Shown here: piece after piece, positions 48,671-57,545 of the stretch
How the letters are laid out: the number at the start of each line of letters is the position of its first letter
How positions within the stretch are numbered: position 1 is the first letter of the stretch
Source of the DNA: Embleya hyalina
GTDB taxonomy: Bacteria > Actinomycetota > Actinomycetes > Streptomycetales > Streptomycetaceae
DNA: 64,000 bases
Direction: 5' to 3'
Assembly (NCBI RefSeq): GCF_003967355.1
Contig: NZ_BIFH01000049.1
Span: forward strand, 10,113 to 74,112
Made by a program: the position numbers and the translations under genes
Notes under the pieces: model-generated
What the model was told of the DNA's origin: nothing
Databases searched by the model: none
The model's input: the letters and a program-made list of their open reading frames with translations, nothing else

Positions 48671-50671
48671 ATGAGCGACGCATACGGCCGTGGGGGAGCG
48701 GAGCCGCCGCGAGGCGACGACGCGCCGGCCGGACCGGCACCCGAGCACGACCACGGCGAGGAGCCGGCGGCCTTCCCGCCCGGCGGCCCGCGGGTGTCGA
48801 CGGACCCCGGAGAGGACACACCCGACGGCGCGACTTCGGGCTCCGCGGCTTCCGGCCATGCGGCGGACGAGGAGCCGCCCACCGAGATTCGGCCCGTGTC
48901 GGGGGCGGAGGCCGCCGCCGGGGACGACTCGCGGGCTTCGGACGCGGGCGCCGAGCCGGGTCGCGGGGACGCGGCCGGCGAGCCCGGCCACCGGGACGCG
49001 ACCACCGAAGGCCCCGCCGCGCCGGGCGGTTCGCACGCGGCCGGCGATGGCTTCGCCGAGTCGGGGCGTCCCGACGCGGCCGATGCCGAGCCCGCCGCGT
49101 TTCCCGCGCGGACGTCGTTGGCCAAGGACGTGCCGGCGGGTGCGGCCGTCGAGCCGCCGCCGGCCGATCCCGCCGCCGAGCCCGACGCGTTCGGGGCGCC
49201 GACGCCCGATGTCCGGGACGCGGTGACCGCCGAGGTGCCCGTGGTGCACGGCACCGCCGAGTTGCCGGTCGCGGACGATCCCGGCTACGACCCCTTCGCC
49301 CCGCCCCCGCCCCCGCAACCGCCGCCCGCCGGGCCGCCTCCGCAGCAGCCGACCGGGCAGTGGCCGGGATATCCGGCGCAGCACGGGCAGCACGGGCAGC
49401 CCGGTCCCTACGGTGTGCCGGCCGGCGCCGCGCATCCGGGTTACGGGCCCTACGGGCCGTACCCCTCGTATGCCCCGCAGACCGGCTACGCGCCCTATCA
49501 GGCCGTGCCGTACGGCTACGCGGTCCCCGGGGACATGACCGGGGCGGGCGGGCCCACGGAGGACCTGGGTCGGCGCTACGGGCGTCGGCTGGTGGTGTGG
49601 GCCGCGGCCCTCGCGCTCGTGGCCGGGTTGATCGGCGGCGGGATCGGGGCCTGGATCGCCGATCGGCACGACACCAGGATCCGCCTGGGCGACCCGCCGC
49701 AGAGCGGTCCGGCCCGGGGCAAGGACACCATCGCCGGCCTCGCGGACCGCACGCTGCCCGGCGTGGTGTACATCCACGCCAAGACCGGTCGCGGCGAGGC
49801 CACCGGCACCGGCTTCGTGCTGGACACCGCCGGCGACATCCTGACCAACAACCACGTCGTGGACTCGGCCGCGTCCGGCGGCACGATCACGGTGACGTTC
49901 AACGACGGGCAGCGCACCACCGCGACCCTGGTCGGTCGGGACGCGGGCTACGACCTCGCGGTGATCCGGGTGTCCGGCGTCCAGGGGCTGCACCCGCTGC
50001 CGCTGGGCAACTCCGACGGCGTGCAGGTCGGCGACCCGGTGATCGCCATCGGCGCGCCGTTCAACCTGGAGGGCACGGTCACCTCCGGGATCATCAGCGC
50101 CAAGGACCGCGCGGTCAGCGCCGGTTCCTCCGGCAGCGACGTCTCCTACATCAGCGCGTTGCAGACCGACGCGCCGATCAACCCCGGCAACTCGGGCGGC
50201 CCGCTGATCGACGCGGCGGGTTCGGTGATCGGGATCAACTCGGCGATCCGCTCGGCCGGCGGCGGTGGCCAGGGCAATCCGTTCGGGGCGCAGCAGGAGT
50301 CGGGCAGCATCGGCCTCGGCTTCGCGATCCCGATCAACCAGGCGCGCCGGGTCGCGCAGCAGTTGATCGACACCGGCAAGGCCTCGCATCCGGTGATCGG
50401 CGTCTCGCTCGACGTCGCCTACACGGGCGACGGTGCCCGGATCGCGTCGGAGGACGTCAAGGGCACGCCGCCGGTGCGTCCGGGCGGACCCGCCGAGCGG
50501 GCCGGGCTCAAGCCGGGCGACGTGATCAAGGCGATCGACGGCCGCCGGGTGCACGACGCGAACGAGTTGATCGTGGCGATCCGGTCCAAGGCGCCGGGCG
50601 GCGTGGTCAAGCTCACCATCGAGCGCGACGGCGCGGAGCGCTCGGTCGAGATGACGCTCGAGGCGGGCTGA
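48671..50671 (+). CDS. htrA: HtrA/DegP-family membrane-anchored serine protease
   Basis: A 666-residue protease. Residues 1 to about 300 are Ala/Pro/Glu/Gly-rich and disordered, with a Pro/Tyr/Gly section at about 215-290. One TM follows (LVVWAAALALVAGLIGGGIG, about 312-331). The external trypsin-like domain has His395 (NNHVVDS), Asp428 (YDLAVIRV) and Ser508 (NPGNSGGPLID). A C-terminal PDZ domain (about 575-660: GGPAERAGLKPGDVIKAIDG) binds substrate C-termini. ATG with AGGAAGG upstream. It digests misfolded exported proteins; in mycobacteria it sits in the same module and can control anti-sigma stability. Confidence 0.93.
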   Translation: MSDAYGRGGAEPPRGDDAPAGPAPEHDHGEEPAAFPPGGPRVSTDPGEDTPDGATSGSAASGHAADEEPPTEIRPVSGAEAAAGDDSRASDAGAEPGRGDAAGEPGHRDATTEGPAAPGGSHAAGDGFAESGRPDAADAEPAAFPARTSLAKDVPAGAAVEPPPADPAAEPDAFGAPTPDVRDAVTAEVPVVHGTAELPVADDPGYDPFAPPPPPQPPPAGPPPQQPTGQWPGYPAQHGQHGQPGPYGVPAGAAHPGYGPYGPYPSYAPQTGYAPYQAVPYGYAVPGDMTGAGGPTEDLGRRYGRRLVVWAAALALVAGLIGGGIGAWIADRHDTRIRLGDPPQSGPARGKDTIAGLADRTLPGVVYIHAKTGRGEATGTGFVLDTAGDILTNNHVVDSAASGGTITVTFNDGQRTTATLVGRDAGYDLAVIRVSGVQGLHPLPLGNSDGVQVGDPVIAIGAPFNLEGTVTSGIISAKDRAVSAGSSGSDVSYISALQTDAPINPGNSGGPLIDAAGSVIGINSAIRSAGGGGQGNPFGAQQESGSIGLGFAIPINQARRVAQQLIDTGKASHPVIGVSLDVAYTGDGARIASEDVKGTPPVRPGGPAERAGLKPGDVIKAIDGRRVHDANELIVAIRSKAPGGVVKLTIERDGAERSVEMTLEAG

Positions 50672-50848
50672 CCCGGAGGCGGGCCGACCGCGGGCCGGCC
50701 GACCCCGAGGGGCCGGTCGGCCGCCAAGCAGGATGACTCGGACATGACGTACACATGGCCGGGTGATCACAACTTTTGCCAATAGGCGCCAAGCGACCGG
50801 TTCGGTGCCGCCCGCGACCTTCCGTTCGGGGGGTCGACGACTACTCTG

Positions 50849-50880
50849 AGGGGGTTCGGTCGCCCGACCGAACCCCCTCG
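50849..50880 (+). promoter_or_regulatory. 15-bp perfect hairpin in the tatB leader
   Basis: Stem 50849-50863 with 50866-50880, only 2 nt apart. TACTCT (50843-50848) immediately precedes it and could be a -10 box, so a transcript would begin with this hairpin. It could equally be the terminator of htrA, though it has no T tract. Confidence 0.55.
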
Positions 50881-50900
50881 CGCAATCTCGTGGAGTCCAG

Positions 50901-51365
50901 GTGTTCGACGTCGGTGCACCCGAGATGGTCGCGCTCGTCATCCTCGCGATCGTCATCTTCGGTCCCGAGAAGCTGCCGAAGATGATCGGCGACGTGGCCC
51001 GCACCATTCGCAAGTTCCGCGAGTTCTCCTCCGGGGCCCGTGCGGACCTGAAGAAGGAACTGGGCCCGGAGTTCCAGGACATGCACCTGGAGGACCTGAA
51101 CCCGAAGACCTTCGTCCGCAAGAACCTGATGGGCGACGGCGACGACGATCTGGGCATCCGGGAGTTGCGCGACTCGCTCGGCAAGGACTTCGAGGACATC
51201 AAGGGCCTGGCGAGCGGCAATCTCTTCGAACCGGACGTGCCCGACACCTCCCACCGTCCGGCGGCCGGGCAGTCGTCCGCGCCGAAGACCTCGCTGCACA
51301 AGAACGGCGGTGCCGCCCGGGTCGAGCCCGGCGAGCGTCCGCCGTACGACGCCGACGCCACCTGA
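50901..51365 (+). CDS. tatB: Sec-independent (twin-arginine) translocase subunit TatB
   Basis: A 154-residue protein. The start FDVGAPEMVALVILAIVIFGPEK is the single TatB TM with the conserved Glu, then the FGP hinge and an amphipathic helix (KLPKMIGDVARTIRKFREFS). The long polar tail is typical of actinobacterial TatB. GTG 50901 with GGAG upstream. Works with TatA/TatC encoded elsewhere to export folded proteins such as the PhoX-like protein at 40161. Confidence 0.92.
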   Translation: MFDVGAPEMVALVILAIVIFGPEKLPKMIGDVARTIRKFREFSSGARADLKKELGPEFQDMHLEDLNPKTFVRKNLMGDGDDDLGIRELRDSLGKDFEDIKGLASGNLFEPDVPDTSHRPAAGQSSAPKTSLHKNGGAARVEPGERPPYDADAT

Positions 51366-51626
51366 GGGTCGATCCGCTCGTCCCCGGCAGGGGATTTCGC
51401 GGCCCGGATTCCGGCCGGGCGGCGCCGGAGACGGCCTCGGAGCACCCGCGCGTTCGGGCACTATGGAGCCGGAGTACACGGGCGGTGTGTGGCCGGTGAC
51501 TCGGCGGATACATGTATCGCACGGCTCGTCCACCCGGAATCGTTCGGGGGAGTGGCCGCCCGACATGGCAGACCGAGGCAGCCGGCGCGGCGCCGTCGCG
51601 CCGCGCGAGAGGACCTGAGGCGGAGC

Positions 51627-52271
51627 ATGGACACAATCAGCCACGCGGGTGAGGCGTTGCCCGCCGACGGGGCCGGCAGGCCCGATCTGCTGGCGGAATA
51701 CCTGGGCGCGGACTTCCCCTGGTACGGCCTGGACGAGGGCTGGAACGGGCGGCGTTGGTTGTCCTCGGTGTGCCGGGGCCGGGGCACGATCGAGTACGGC
51801 ACGCTGGGCCACGGGGACCTGCCCAGCCGCCGGCCCGGCGATCCCACGCCCCGCCGGTTCGTGTCCGTGGTGACCGTCCCGCAGCGGCCGAAGCGGCCGG
51901 CCGGCGACGGCACGGGGCAGATGGAGGCCACCTCGAAGGCGAGCGCGGCGTCACTCGCAGGGGTGGCGTTGCTCGCGGACAGTTGGCCGTGGCAGTTGGA
52001 CCGCGCGACCCGTGCGGAGTGGCTGGATCAGCAGACGAACATCGCGTGGGACCTGTCCGACAATCTCCCCGGGCCGGGGTGGACGGACCTGGCGATCCCG
52101 GTCGACGGGGTGCCGGCGCGGTTCCGCTACCGGGAGTCGGCGTACGGCTGGGTGCTCGCGGGCGAGAGCGCGGGGGTGTACCTGGGGGTGTACGGCCGGG
52201 GCGCGAGCGCGTACGGCCTGGGCCTGTCCCGCTCGGTGGACCTGCGCACGTACGCGACGCCGGACGTGTGA
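51627..52271 (+). CDS. Hypothetical protein, unknown
   Basis: A 214-residue soluble protein with no family recognised. It is rich in Trp and Tyr (FPWYGLDEGWNGRRWLSS, WPWQLDRATRAEWLDQQ) and Gly-rich at the C-terminus (SAGVYLGVYGRGASAYGLGL). No signal peptide or TM. ATG 51627 is preceded by GAGGCGGAG. It lies between tatB and mrp. The fold looks mixed alpha/beta; no function is suggested. Confidence 0.75.
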   Translation: MDTISHAGEALPADGAGRPDLLAEYLGADFPWYGLDEGWNGRRWLSSVCRGRGTIEYGTLGHGDLPSRRPGDPTPRRFVSVVTVPQRPKRPAGDGTGQMEATSKASAASLAGVALLADSWPWQLDRATRAEWLDQQTNIAWDLSDNLPGPGWTDLAIPVDGVPARFRYRESAYGWVLAGESAGVYLGVYGRGASAYGLGLSRSVDLRTYATPDV

Positions 52272-52315
52272 GCGCCCGGCGCCGGCCCCGGGGTCACGGA
52301 CGCGCCGAACCGGGC

Positions 52316-52381
52316 GGGCGTGCCCCCGGGATCGGCACGCCGAGACCCGGCCCGGCGCCGGGGCCCCGGCGGGGCACGCCC
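52316..52381. terminator. Convergent terminator before mrp stop
   Basis: Arms gggcgtgcccc (52316-52326) and ggggcacgccc (52371-52381) enclose a GC-rich stretch with an internal ggcgcc hairpin, between the ends of the 51627 gene and mrp. Confidence 0.55.
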
Positions 52382-53529
52382 TAGAAGTTGCGCAGCGGGG
52401 TCAGGCCGAGTTGGAGGCCGGACAGGCCGCGCTCGCGACCGCCGAGCTTGGCCGCGACCGCGGCGAGCGCGACGGCGGCGGGCGAGTCGGGCGCGTCGAC
52501 CACGACCGGGCGGCCGGTGTCGCCGCCCTCGCGCAGCCGGGTGTCGATCGGGATCGAGCCGAGCAGCGGGACCTTCGTGCCGGTGGCCGCGGAGAGCCCG
52601 TCGGCGACGCGCTGTCCGCCGCCGGAGCCGAACACGTCGACCATCTCGCCGCAGTGCGGGCAGGGCAGCCCGGACATGTTCTCGATCACGCCGGCGATCG
52701 TCTGGCGGGTCTCGACCGCGATCGTGCCGGCCCGCTCGGCCACCTCGGCGGCGGCCTGCTGCGGCGTGGTCACCACCAGGATCTCCGCGTTGGGCACCAA
52801 CTGGGCGACCGAGATGGCGATGTCGCCGGTGCCCGGGGGGAGGTCGAGGAGCAGGACGTCGAGGTCGCCCCAGTAGACGTCGGCCAGGAACTGCTGGAGC
52901 GCGCGGTGCAACATCGGCCCGCGCCAGACCACCGGCGTGTTGCCGGGGGTGAACATGCCGATCGAGATGACCTTCACGCCCAGCGCCGACGGCGGCATGA
53001 TCATGTTCTCGACCTGGGTGGGCTTGCCCTCGGCGCCGAGCATGCGCGGCACCGAGTGGCCGTAGATGTCCGCGTCCACCACGCCGACCTTCAGGCCCTG
53101 CCCGACCATCGCCGCGGCCAGGTTCACCGTGACCGAGGACTTGCCGACGCCGCCCTTGCCGGAGGCCACCGCGTAGACCCGGGTCAGCGAGCCGGGCTTG
53201 GCGAACGGCACCTCGCGCTCGGCCTGCCCGCCGCGCAGGTGGTTCGCCAGCTCCTTGCGCTGCGTGTCGCTCATCACGTCGAGTTCGACGCCGACCGAGG
53301 TCACCCCGGGCAGCGCGGCCACGGCGGTCTCCACCCGGCTGATGATCGTCTCGCGCATCGGACAGCCGCTGACCGTCAGATAGACCGCGACCTCGATCCG
53401 ACCGTCGGCCAGGATCTCGACGGATTTGACCATGCCCAGTTCGGTGATGGGCCGGTGGATCTCGGGGTCCTGGACGGTCGCCAGGGCATCCTGGACGTCG
53501 TCCGCCGAGGGCAGGGTTGCAGAAGCCAT
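52381..53529 (-). CDS. mrp: Mrp/ApbC family iron-sulfur carrier ATPase
   Basis: A 382-residue P-loop protein that carries Fe-S clusters to apoproteins. The N-terminal MIP18/DUF59 domain (about 1-85) has VYLTVSGCPMRE with its conserved Cys. The ATPase has the deviant Walker A SGKGGVGKSSV, then VDADIYGHSVPRMLG and LLLDLPPGTGD. The CPHC motif (GLPCPHCGEMVD) binds the cluster at the dimer interface. TAAGCT ends 6 nt before the ATG, with no ribosome site (leaderless). Same neighbourhood as Rv1229c. Confidence 0.95.
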   Translation of the reverse strand: MASATLPSADDVQDALATVQDPEIHRPITELGMVKSVEILADGRIEVAVYLTVSGCPMRETIISRVETAVAALPGVTSVGVELDVMSDTQRKELANHLRGGQAEREVPFAKPGSLTRVYAVASGKGGVGKSSVTVNLAAAMVGQGLKVGVVDADIYGHSVPRMLGAEGKPTQVENMIMPPSALGVKVISIGMFTPGNTPVVWRGPMLHRALQQFLADVYWGDLDVLLLDLPPGTGDIAISVAQLVPNAEILVVTTPQQAAAEVAERAGTIAVETRQTIAGVIENMSGLPCPHCGEMVDVFGSGGGQRVADGLSAATGTKVPLLGSIPIDTRLREGGDTGRPVVVDAPDSPAAVALAAVAAKLGGRERGLSGLQLGLTPLRNF

Positions 53530-53535
53530 ACCGTG

Positions 53536-53541
53536 AGCTTA
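53536..53541 (-). promoter_or_regulatory. Putative -10 box TAAGCT (leaderless) of mrp
   Basis: Minus-strand TAAGCT, 6 nt before the ATG at 53529. Confidence 0.5.
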
Positions 53542-53622
53542 CGACCCTCGCGCCGGAATCCTTTGCGAGCATCGGGATCCGGGCCCGGAGCGGGGGCTGC
53601 GAACCGACGGGGAGGTGGCCGC

Positions 53623-54540
53623 GTGACGATGTCGGCCGAGCGCACACGAGTGGCGGAGTTCCGCCGGGCCCTGGGCCTGACGACGCTGATCGACGTGCAC
53701 ACGCACTTCATGCCCAAACAGGTGCTCGACAAGGTGTGGGCGTACTTCGACGCGGCCGGTCCGCTGATCGGCCGGCCGTGGCCGATCACCTACCGCCTGG
53801 ACGAGGACGCGCGGGTCGCCACGCTGCGCGGCTTCGGTGTCTCGGCGTTCACGTCGATGTTGTACCCGCACAAGCCGGCGATGGCCGCGTGGCTGAACGC
53901 GTGGTCCCGCGAGTTCGCCGCCCGGACCCCCGACTGTCTGCACACGGCGACGTTCTTCGCCGAACCCGACGCGGCCAAGTACGTGCGCGAGGCGATCGAC
54001 GCGGGCGCGGTGGTGTTCAAGGCGCACGTCCAGGTCGGCGGCTGGGATCCGACCGATCCGCTCCTGGACGACGTGTGGGGCACGCTCGCCGACGCCGGGG
54101 TGCCGGTGGTCGCGCACTGCGGGTCCGGGCCGGTGCCCGGGGCGCACACCGGGCCGGAGCCGATCGCCCGGGTGCTGGCCCGGCATCCGCGGCTGGCGCT
54201 GATCGTCGCGCACATGGGGATGCCGGAGTACGGCGCGTTCCTGGACCTGGCGGAGCGCTACCCGAGGGTGCACCTGGACACCACGATGGCGTTCACCGAA
54301 TTCGTCGAGGCCGCCGCCCCGTTCCCGCCGGCGGACCGGCCCCGACTGCTCGACGCGGCGGATCGCATCCTGTGGGGCAGCGACTTCCCGAACATCCCCT
54401 ACGGCTACGCCGACGCGCTCGCCGCGCTCACCCGGGTCGACCTCGGCGACGACTGGCTGCGTGCGGTCTGCCACGACAACGCGGCGCGGCTGTTCGGGCT
54501 CGCCGGGGGCCTGTCCGACGGCCCGCGCGCCCACCCGTAA
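53623..54540 (+). CDS. Amidohydrolase-family metal-dependent hydrolase
   Basis: A 305-residue TIM-barrel protein of the amidohydrolase-2 (ACMSD-like) group. LIDVHTHFMPKQVL supplies the two metal His residues, HCGSGPVPG and VAHMGMPEYGAFLDLA further His, and ILWGSDFPNIPYGYADAL the late Asp. Such enzymes decarboxylate or hydrolyse aromatic or cyclic acids; the substrate is unknown. GTG 53623 lies 7 nt after GGAGG. ATG 53629 is an alternative. Confidence 0.85.
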   Translation: MTMSAERTRVAEFRRALGLTTLIDVHTHFMPKQVLDKVWAYFDAAGPLIGRPWPITYRLDEDARVATLRGFGVSAFTSMLYPHKPAMAAWLNAWSREFAARTPDCLHTATFFAEPDAAKYVREAIDAGAVVFKAHVQVGGWDPTDPLLDDVWGTLADAGVPVVAHCGSGPVPGAHTGPEPIARVLARHPRLALIVAHMGMPEYGAFLDLAERYPRVHLDTTMAFTEFVEAAAPFPPADRPRLLDAADRILWGSDFPNIPYGYADALAALTRVDLGDDWLRAVCHDNAARLFGLAGGLSDGPRAHP

Positions 54541-54569
54541 ACCGATACCGGCGTGTCGGTGCGGCCGGC

Positions 54570-54575
54570 TACCGT
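54570..54575 (+). promoter_or_regulatory. Putative -10 box TACCGT (leaderless) of macrodomain gene
   Basis: Ends 7 nt before the GTG at 54583, which supports that start over GTGs at 54553, 54559 and 54574. Confidence 0.5.
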
Positions 54576-54582
54576 GCCGGGG

Positions 54583-55059
54583 GTGGAGACGATCGGGTAC
54601 GTCCGGGGCGATGCGACCACGCCGCTGGGCAAGGGCGTCAAGGTCATCGCGCACGTGTGCAACGACCGGGGCGGCTGGGGCAAGGGCTTCGTGCTCGCGC
54701 TGTCCAAGCGGTGGCCGGAGCCGGAGGCCGACTACCGGCGCTGGTATCGCGAGCGGGCGGACAACGACTTCGGGCTCGGCGCGGTGCGGCTGATCCGGGT
54801 GGACCCCTACGTGTGGGTGGCCAACCTGATCGGTCAGCACGGCACCCGTACCGGCAGCAAGGGTCCGCCGGTGCGCTACGACGCGATCGACCGGGCCCTG
54901 GGCACCCTCGGCGAGCGGGTGCTCGAACTCGGCGCGTCGGTCCACATGCCGCGGATTGGCTGTGGTCTGGCCGGGGGCACCTGGGGCAGGGTGGAGCCGC
55001 TCATCCTCGAACGGTTGAGCGGGCGCGGTGTCCCGGTCACCGTCTACGACCACGACTGA
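54583..55059 (+). CDS. Macrodomain (Appr-1''-p processing) protein
   Basis: A 158-residue single macrodomain binding ADP-ribose or derivatives. GYVRGDATTPLGKG opens the fold, VIAHVCNDRGGWGKGFVLAL is the conserved Asn/Gly-rich ligand loop, and MPRIGCGLAGGTWGRVEPLI is the second ligand loop. The type resembles ADP-ribosyl-glutamate or O-acetyl-ADP-ribose hydrolases. GTG 54583 is chosen by the TACCGT box; GTG at 54553 would add 10 residues. No toxin partner is seen nearby. Confidence 0.85.
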   Translation: METIGYVRGDATTPLGKGVKVIAHVCNDRGGWGKGFVLALSKRWPEPEADYRRWYRERADNDFGLGAVRLIRVDPYVWVANLIGQHGTRTGSKGPPVRYDAIDRALGTLGERVLELGASVHMPRIGCGLAGGTWGRVEPLILERLSGRGVPVTVYDHD

Positions 55060-55077
55060 CCACGAGGCGGGCGCGCG

Positions 55078-56328
55078 GTGACCATCCGAACCACGACGGA
55101 CACCGACGCGGACGCCGAGGCCGCGGCGCCGGCGAGCCGGCCCAACCTGTGGCGCGACGCCTCCCTGTCGGCGGTGCTCGCCGGCCTGATCGCGGTGCTG
55201 GTCTCCTACTCGGGGCCGCTGGTGATCGTGTTGTCCGCCGCCGACGGCGCGGGCCTGAGCCCGGCGCGGACCGGCTCGTGGGTGTGGGCGCTGTCCATCG
55301 GCAGCGGGCTGACCTGCCTGGGCCTGAGCCTGTACACCCGGATGCCGATCGTCACCGCGTGGTCCACCCCGGGCGCCGCGCTCCTGGTGACCAGTCTGGG
55401 CTCGTACGCGTATCCCGAGGCGATCGGCGCGTTCGTGGTCACCGGCGTGCTGATCACCGTGATCGGGGTGACCGGCGTGTTCGGCCGGTTGATCCGCAAG
55501 GTACCGAGCGCGGTGGTCTCCGCGATGCTCGCCGGGATCCTGTTCTCGTTCGGCACCGGGGTGTTCACCTCGGTGCGCACGGCGCCGTGGATCGGCGGCG
55601 GGGTGCTGCTCGGCTACCTGGTGGCCAAGCGCTTCGTGCCGCGCTACGCGGTGCTCGTCGCGCTGGTGGTCGGGGTGGGCTGCGCGGCGGCCGGGTCGCG
55701 GTTGCGCGTACACGTGGACTCGTTCGAGATCGCCCGGCCGGTGTGGACCACGCCGCACCTGTCCGTACCCGCGCTGATCGGGATCACCGTGCCGCTCCTG
55801 GTGGCCACGCTCGCCTCGCAGAACGCGCCCGGGATGGGGGTGCTGGCCGCCTCCGGCTACCGGCCCGACGACCGGGTGCTGATCGGCTCCACCGGCGCGG
55901 TGTCCACGCTGCTCGCGCCGTTCGGGTCGCACGCGATCAACCTGGCCGCGATCACCGCGGCGATCTGTACCGGACCCGAGGCGCACCGCGACCCCCGCAG
56001 GCGTTATGTCGCGGGGGTCGCGTGTGGCGTGTTCTACCTGGTCGTCGGGATGTTCGGGTCGACCCTGGTCGCGGTGTTCGCGGGCCTGCCCAGGGAACTG
56101 GTCGCCGCGGTCGCGGGGGTCGCCCTGTTCGGCGCGCTGGCGAGCGGGCTGACCGGTGCGATGGCCGACGACGAGCACCGGGAGGCGGCGCTGATCACCT
56201 TCCTGGCCACCGCCTCGGGGGTGACCATCCAGGGCGTCGGCTCCGCGTTCTGGGGGTTGATCGCGGGGGTCCTGGCCCACGTGGTGCTCTCGTCGAGGTG
56301 GTTCAGCCGGCCGGCCGCGCGCCCATGA
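55078..56328 (+). CDS. BenE-family benzoate/H+ symporter-like transporter
   Basis: A 416-residue membrane protein with about 12 hydrophobic helices. PLVIVLSAADGAGLS, the WVWALSIGSGLT region and AWSTPGAALLVT are the family core. TLASQNAPGMGVLAASGYRP and FGSHAINLAAITAAICTGPEAH are the diagnostic BenE motifs for proton-linked uptake of benzoate-like acids. GTG 55078 follows GAGGCGGG by about 8 nt. It ends inside the convergent tetR gene (26-bp overlap), so the regulator probably controls it. Confidence 0.9.
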   Translation: MTIRTTTDTDADAEAAAPASRPNLWRDASLSAVLAGLIAVLVSYSGPLVIVLSAADGAGLSPARTGSWVWALSIGSGLTCLGLSLYTRMPIVTAWSTPGAALLVTSLGSYAYPEAIGAFVVTGVLITVIGVTGVFGRLIRKVPSAVVSAMLAGILFSFGTGVFTSVRTAPWIGGGVLLGYLVAKRFVPRYAVLVALVVGVGCAAAGSRLRVHVDSFEIARPVWTTPHLSVPALIGITVPLLVATLASQNAPGMGVLAASGYRPDDRVLIGSTGAVSTLLAPFGSHAINLAAITAAICTGPEAHRDPRRRYVAGVACGVFYLVVGMFGSTLVAVFAGLPRELVAAVAGVALFGALASGLTGAMADDEHREAALITFLATASGVTIQGVGSAFWGLIAGVLAHVVLSSRWFSRPAARP

Positions 56329-56884
56329 GCACCCGCATGCCCTCGGCGAGGTCGCGCCCGGTGGGGGCGTTGTCCGGGTCGAGCATCCACTGCCCGACCA
56401 CACCCACGAGCAGCGCCTGACACAGCGCCCCGACCGTGCCGGTCAGGTGCTCGTTGCCCTCCTCGGGCAGGCCCAGGAAGATCGAGGCGAGGCCGGAGCG
56501 ACCCTCGTCCTGCGCCGCCGCGAGCACCTTGCGGATCTCCGGCAACTCGTCGAGGTAGGCCAGGATCTCGAAGTTGGCGGCCCACATCATCCGGTGCGAC
56601 TCCATCAGGTCGATCACCCGGGTCCAGATCGCCTCGAACCGCTCCGGCGGCGCGGCCCGGTCCCCGACCGCCTCGGCCAGCGCACCGGACAACTCCTCGC
56701 CCCACCCCTCGATCGACTCCAGGAGCGCCTGCTGCATGAGCGCGTCCTTCGAGCCGTAGTGGTAACCGATCGAGCCCAGGTTGGTTCCCGACGCGGCGAC
56801 GATGTCGCGCGCGGTGGTGCGCATGTAGCCCTTCTCGTACAGGCAACGTTTGGCTCCGGCCAGCAGGTCTTCGCGATGTCCCAT
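56303..56884 (-). CDS. TetR-family transcriptional regulator
   Basis: A 193-residue repressor. N-terminal HTH (about 5-50): DLLAGAKRCLYEKGYMRTTARDIVAASGTNLGSIGYHYGSKDAL. The C-terminal ligand domain is helical with ALCQALLVGVVGQW. TACCAT lies 6 nt before the ATG (leaderless). Upstream is an AT-rich inverted repeat (56915-56949), a likely autoregulatory operator. The convergent overlap with benE suggests that the signal is an aromatic acid, by inference. Confidence 0.9.
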   Translation of the reverse strand: MGHREDLLAGAKRCLYEKGYMRTTARDIVAASGTNLGSIGYHYGSKDALMQQALLESIEGWGEELSGALAEAVGDRAAPPERFEAIWTRVIDLMESHRMMWAANFEILAYLDELPEIRKVLAAAQDEGRSGLASIFLGLPEEGNEHLTGTVGALCQALLVGVVGQWMLDPDNAPTGRDLAEGMRVLMGARPAG

Positions 56885-56890
56885 GACCCG

Positions 56891-56896
56891 ATGGTA
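56891..56896 (-). promoter_or_regulatory. Putative -10 box TACCAT (leaderless) of tetR
   Basis: Minus strand, 6 nt before the ATG at 56884. Confidence 0.45.
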
Positions 56897-56914
56897 GCGC
56901 CGTCCTAGACGGAT

Positions 56915-56949
56915 GTCTTATACGGATGACTGATACATATGTATAAGAC
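56915..56949. promoter_or_regulatory. Candidate TetR operator GTCTTATAC-N17-GTATAAGAC
   Basis: Perfect 9-bp inverted half sites at 56915-56923 and 56941-56949. Inside lies the 12-bp palindrome atacatatgtat (56933-56944). The AT-rich composition stands out from its GC-rich surroundings. It lies 30 bp upstream of tetR, as expected for autoregulation. Confidence 0.72.
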
Positions 56950-56957
56950 GGTCGGGG

Positions 56958-57545
56958 CTACTCGGACTCCGGCGGGCGCGGCCCCCGGCCCGGGTGCGCG
57001 TCGGTGACCTCGCGGCCCATCAGCCAGCCGTCCGTCTCCCGACGCTCGTCCAACTCCTTGAGCATGGACTGCAGTTCCGAGCGCAGGAAGTCGCGCGTGG
57101 CGACCTCGCCGAGGGCGATCCGCAGCGCCGCGACCTCGCGGGTCAGATACTCGGTGTCGGCGATGTTGCGCTCGTTGCGGGCCCGGTCCTGCTCCAGGTT
57201 GACCCGGTCCCGGTCGTCCTGGCGATTTTGCGCGAGCAGGATCAGCGGCGCCGCGTACGACGCCTGGAGGGACAGCGCCAGGGTCAGGAAGATGAACGGA
57301 TACTCGTCGAAGCGCAGCGCCGGCGGCACGAAGATGTTCCAGCCGATCCACACGATCACCGTGGCGGTCATGTAGACCAGGAACCGGCCGGTGCCCAGGA
57401 AGCGGGCGATCCGCTCGGAGAACCGGCCGAACGCCTCCGGGTCGTACGCGGGCAGCAGCGGGCGGCGCCCCGGAGCGCGCGGTTGATCCAGGCGCGGACG
57501 ACGCCGCTTGTCGGTGCTCGTGCTCTCACGTGCCACGGCGGACAC
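56958..57545 (-). CDS. DUF1003 membrane protein (Rv1231c-like)
   Basis: A 195-residue protein with two TMs (about 52-72 and 84-106: FLVYMTATVIVWIGWNIF and PFIFLTLALSLQASYAAPLIL). The conserved DUF1003 motif is LLAQNRQDDRDR, followed by a coiled-coil-like helix and a polar tail. GTG 57545 has GGGAG upstream and overlaps the end of the MgtE-like gene by 20 bp, so the two are cotranslated. Probably a membrane partner of the MgtE-like protein. Confidence 0.88.
   Translation of the reverse strand: MSAVARESTSTDKRRRPRLDQPRAPGRRPLLPAYDPEAFGRFSERIARFLGTGRFLVYMTATVIVWIGWNIFVPPALRFDEYPFIFLTLALSLQASYAAPLILLAQNRQDDRDRVNLEQDRARNERNIADTEYLTREVAALRIALGEVATRDFLRSELQSMLKELDERRETDGWLMGREVTDAHPGRGPRPPESE

Noticed and set aside
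54553-54582. Earlier GTG starts for the macrodomain gene
   Set aside because: No ribosome site, and a TACCGT box lies 7 nt before GTG 54583, where the domain begins.
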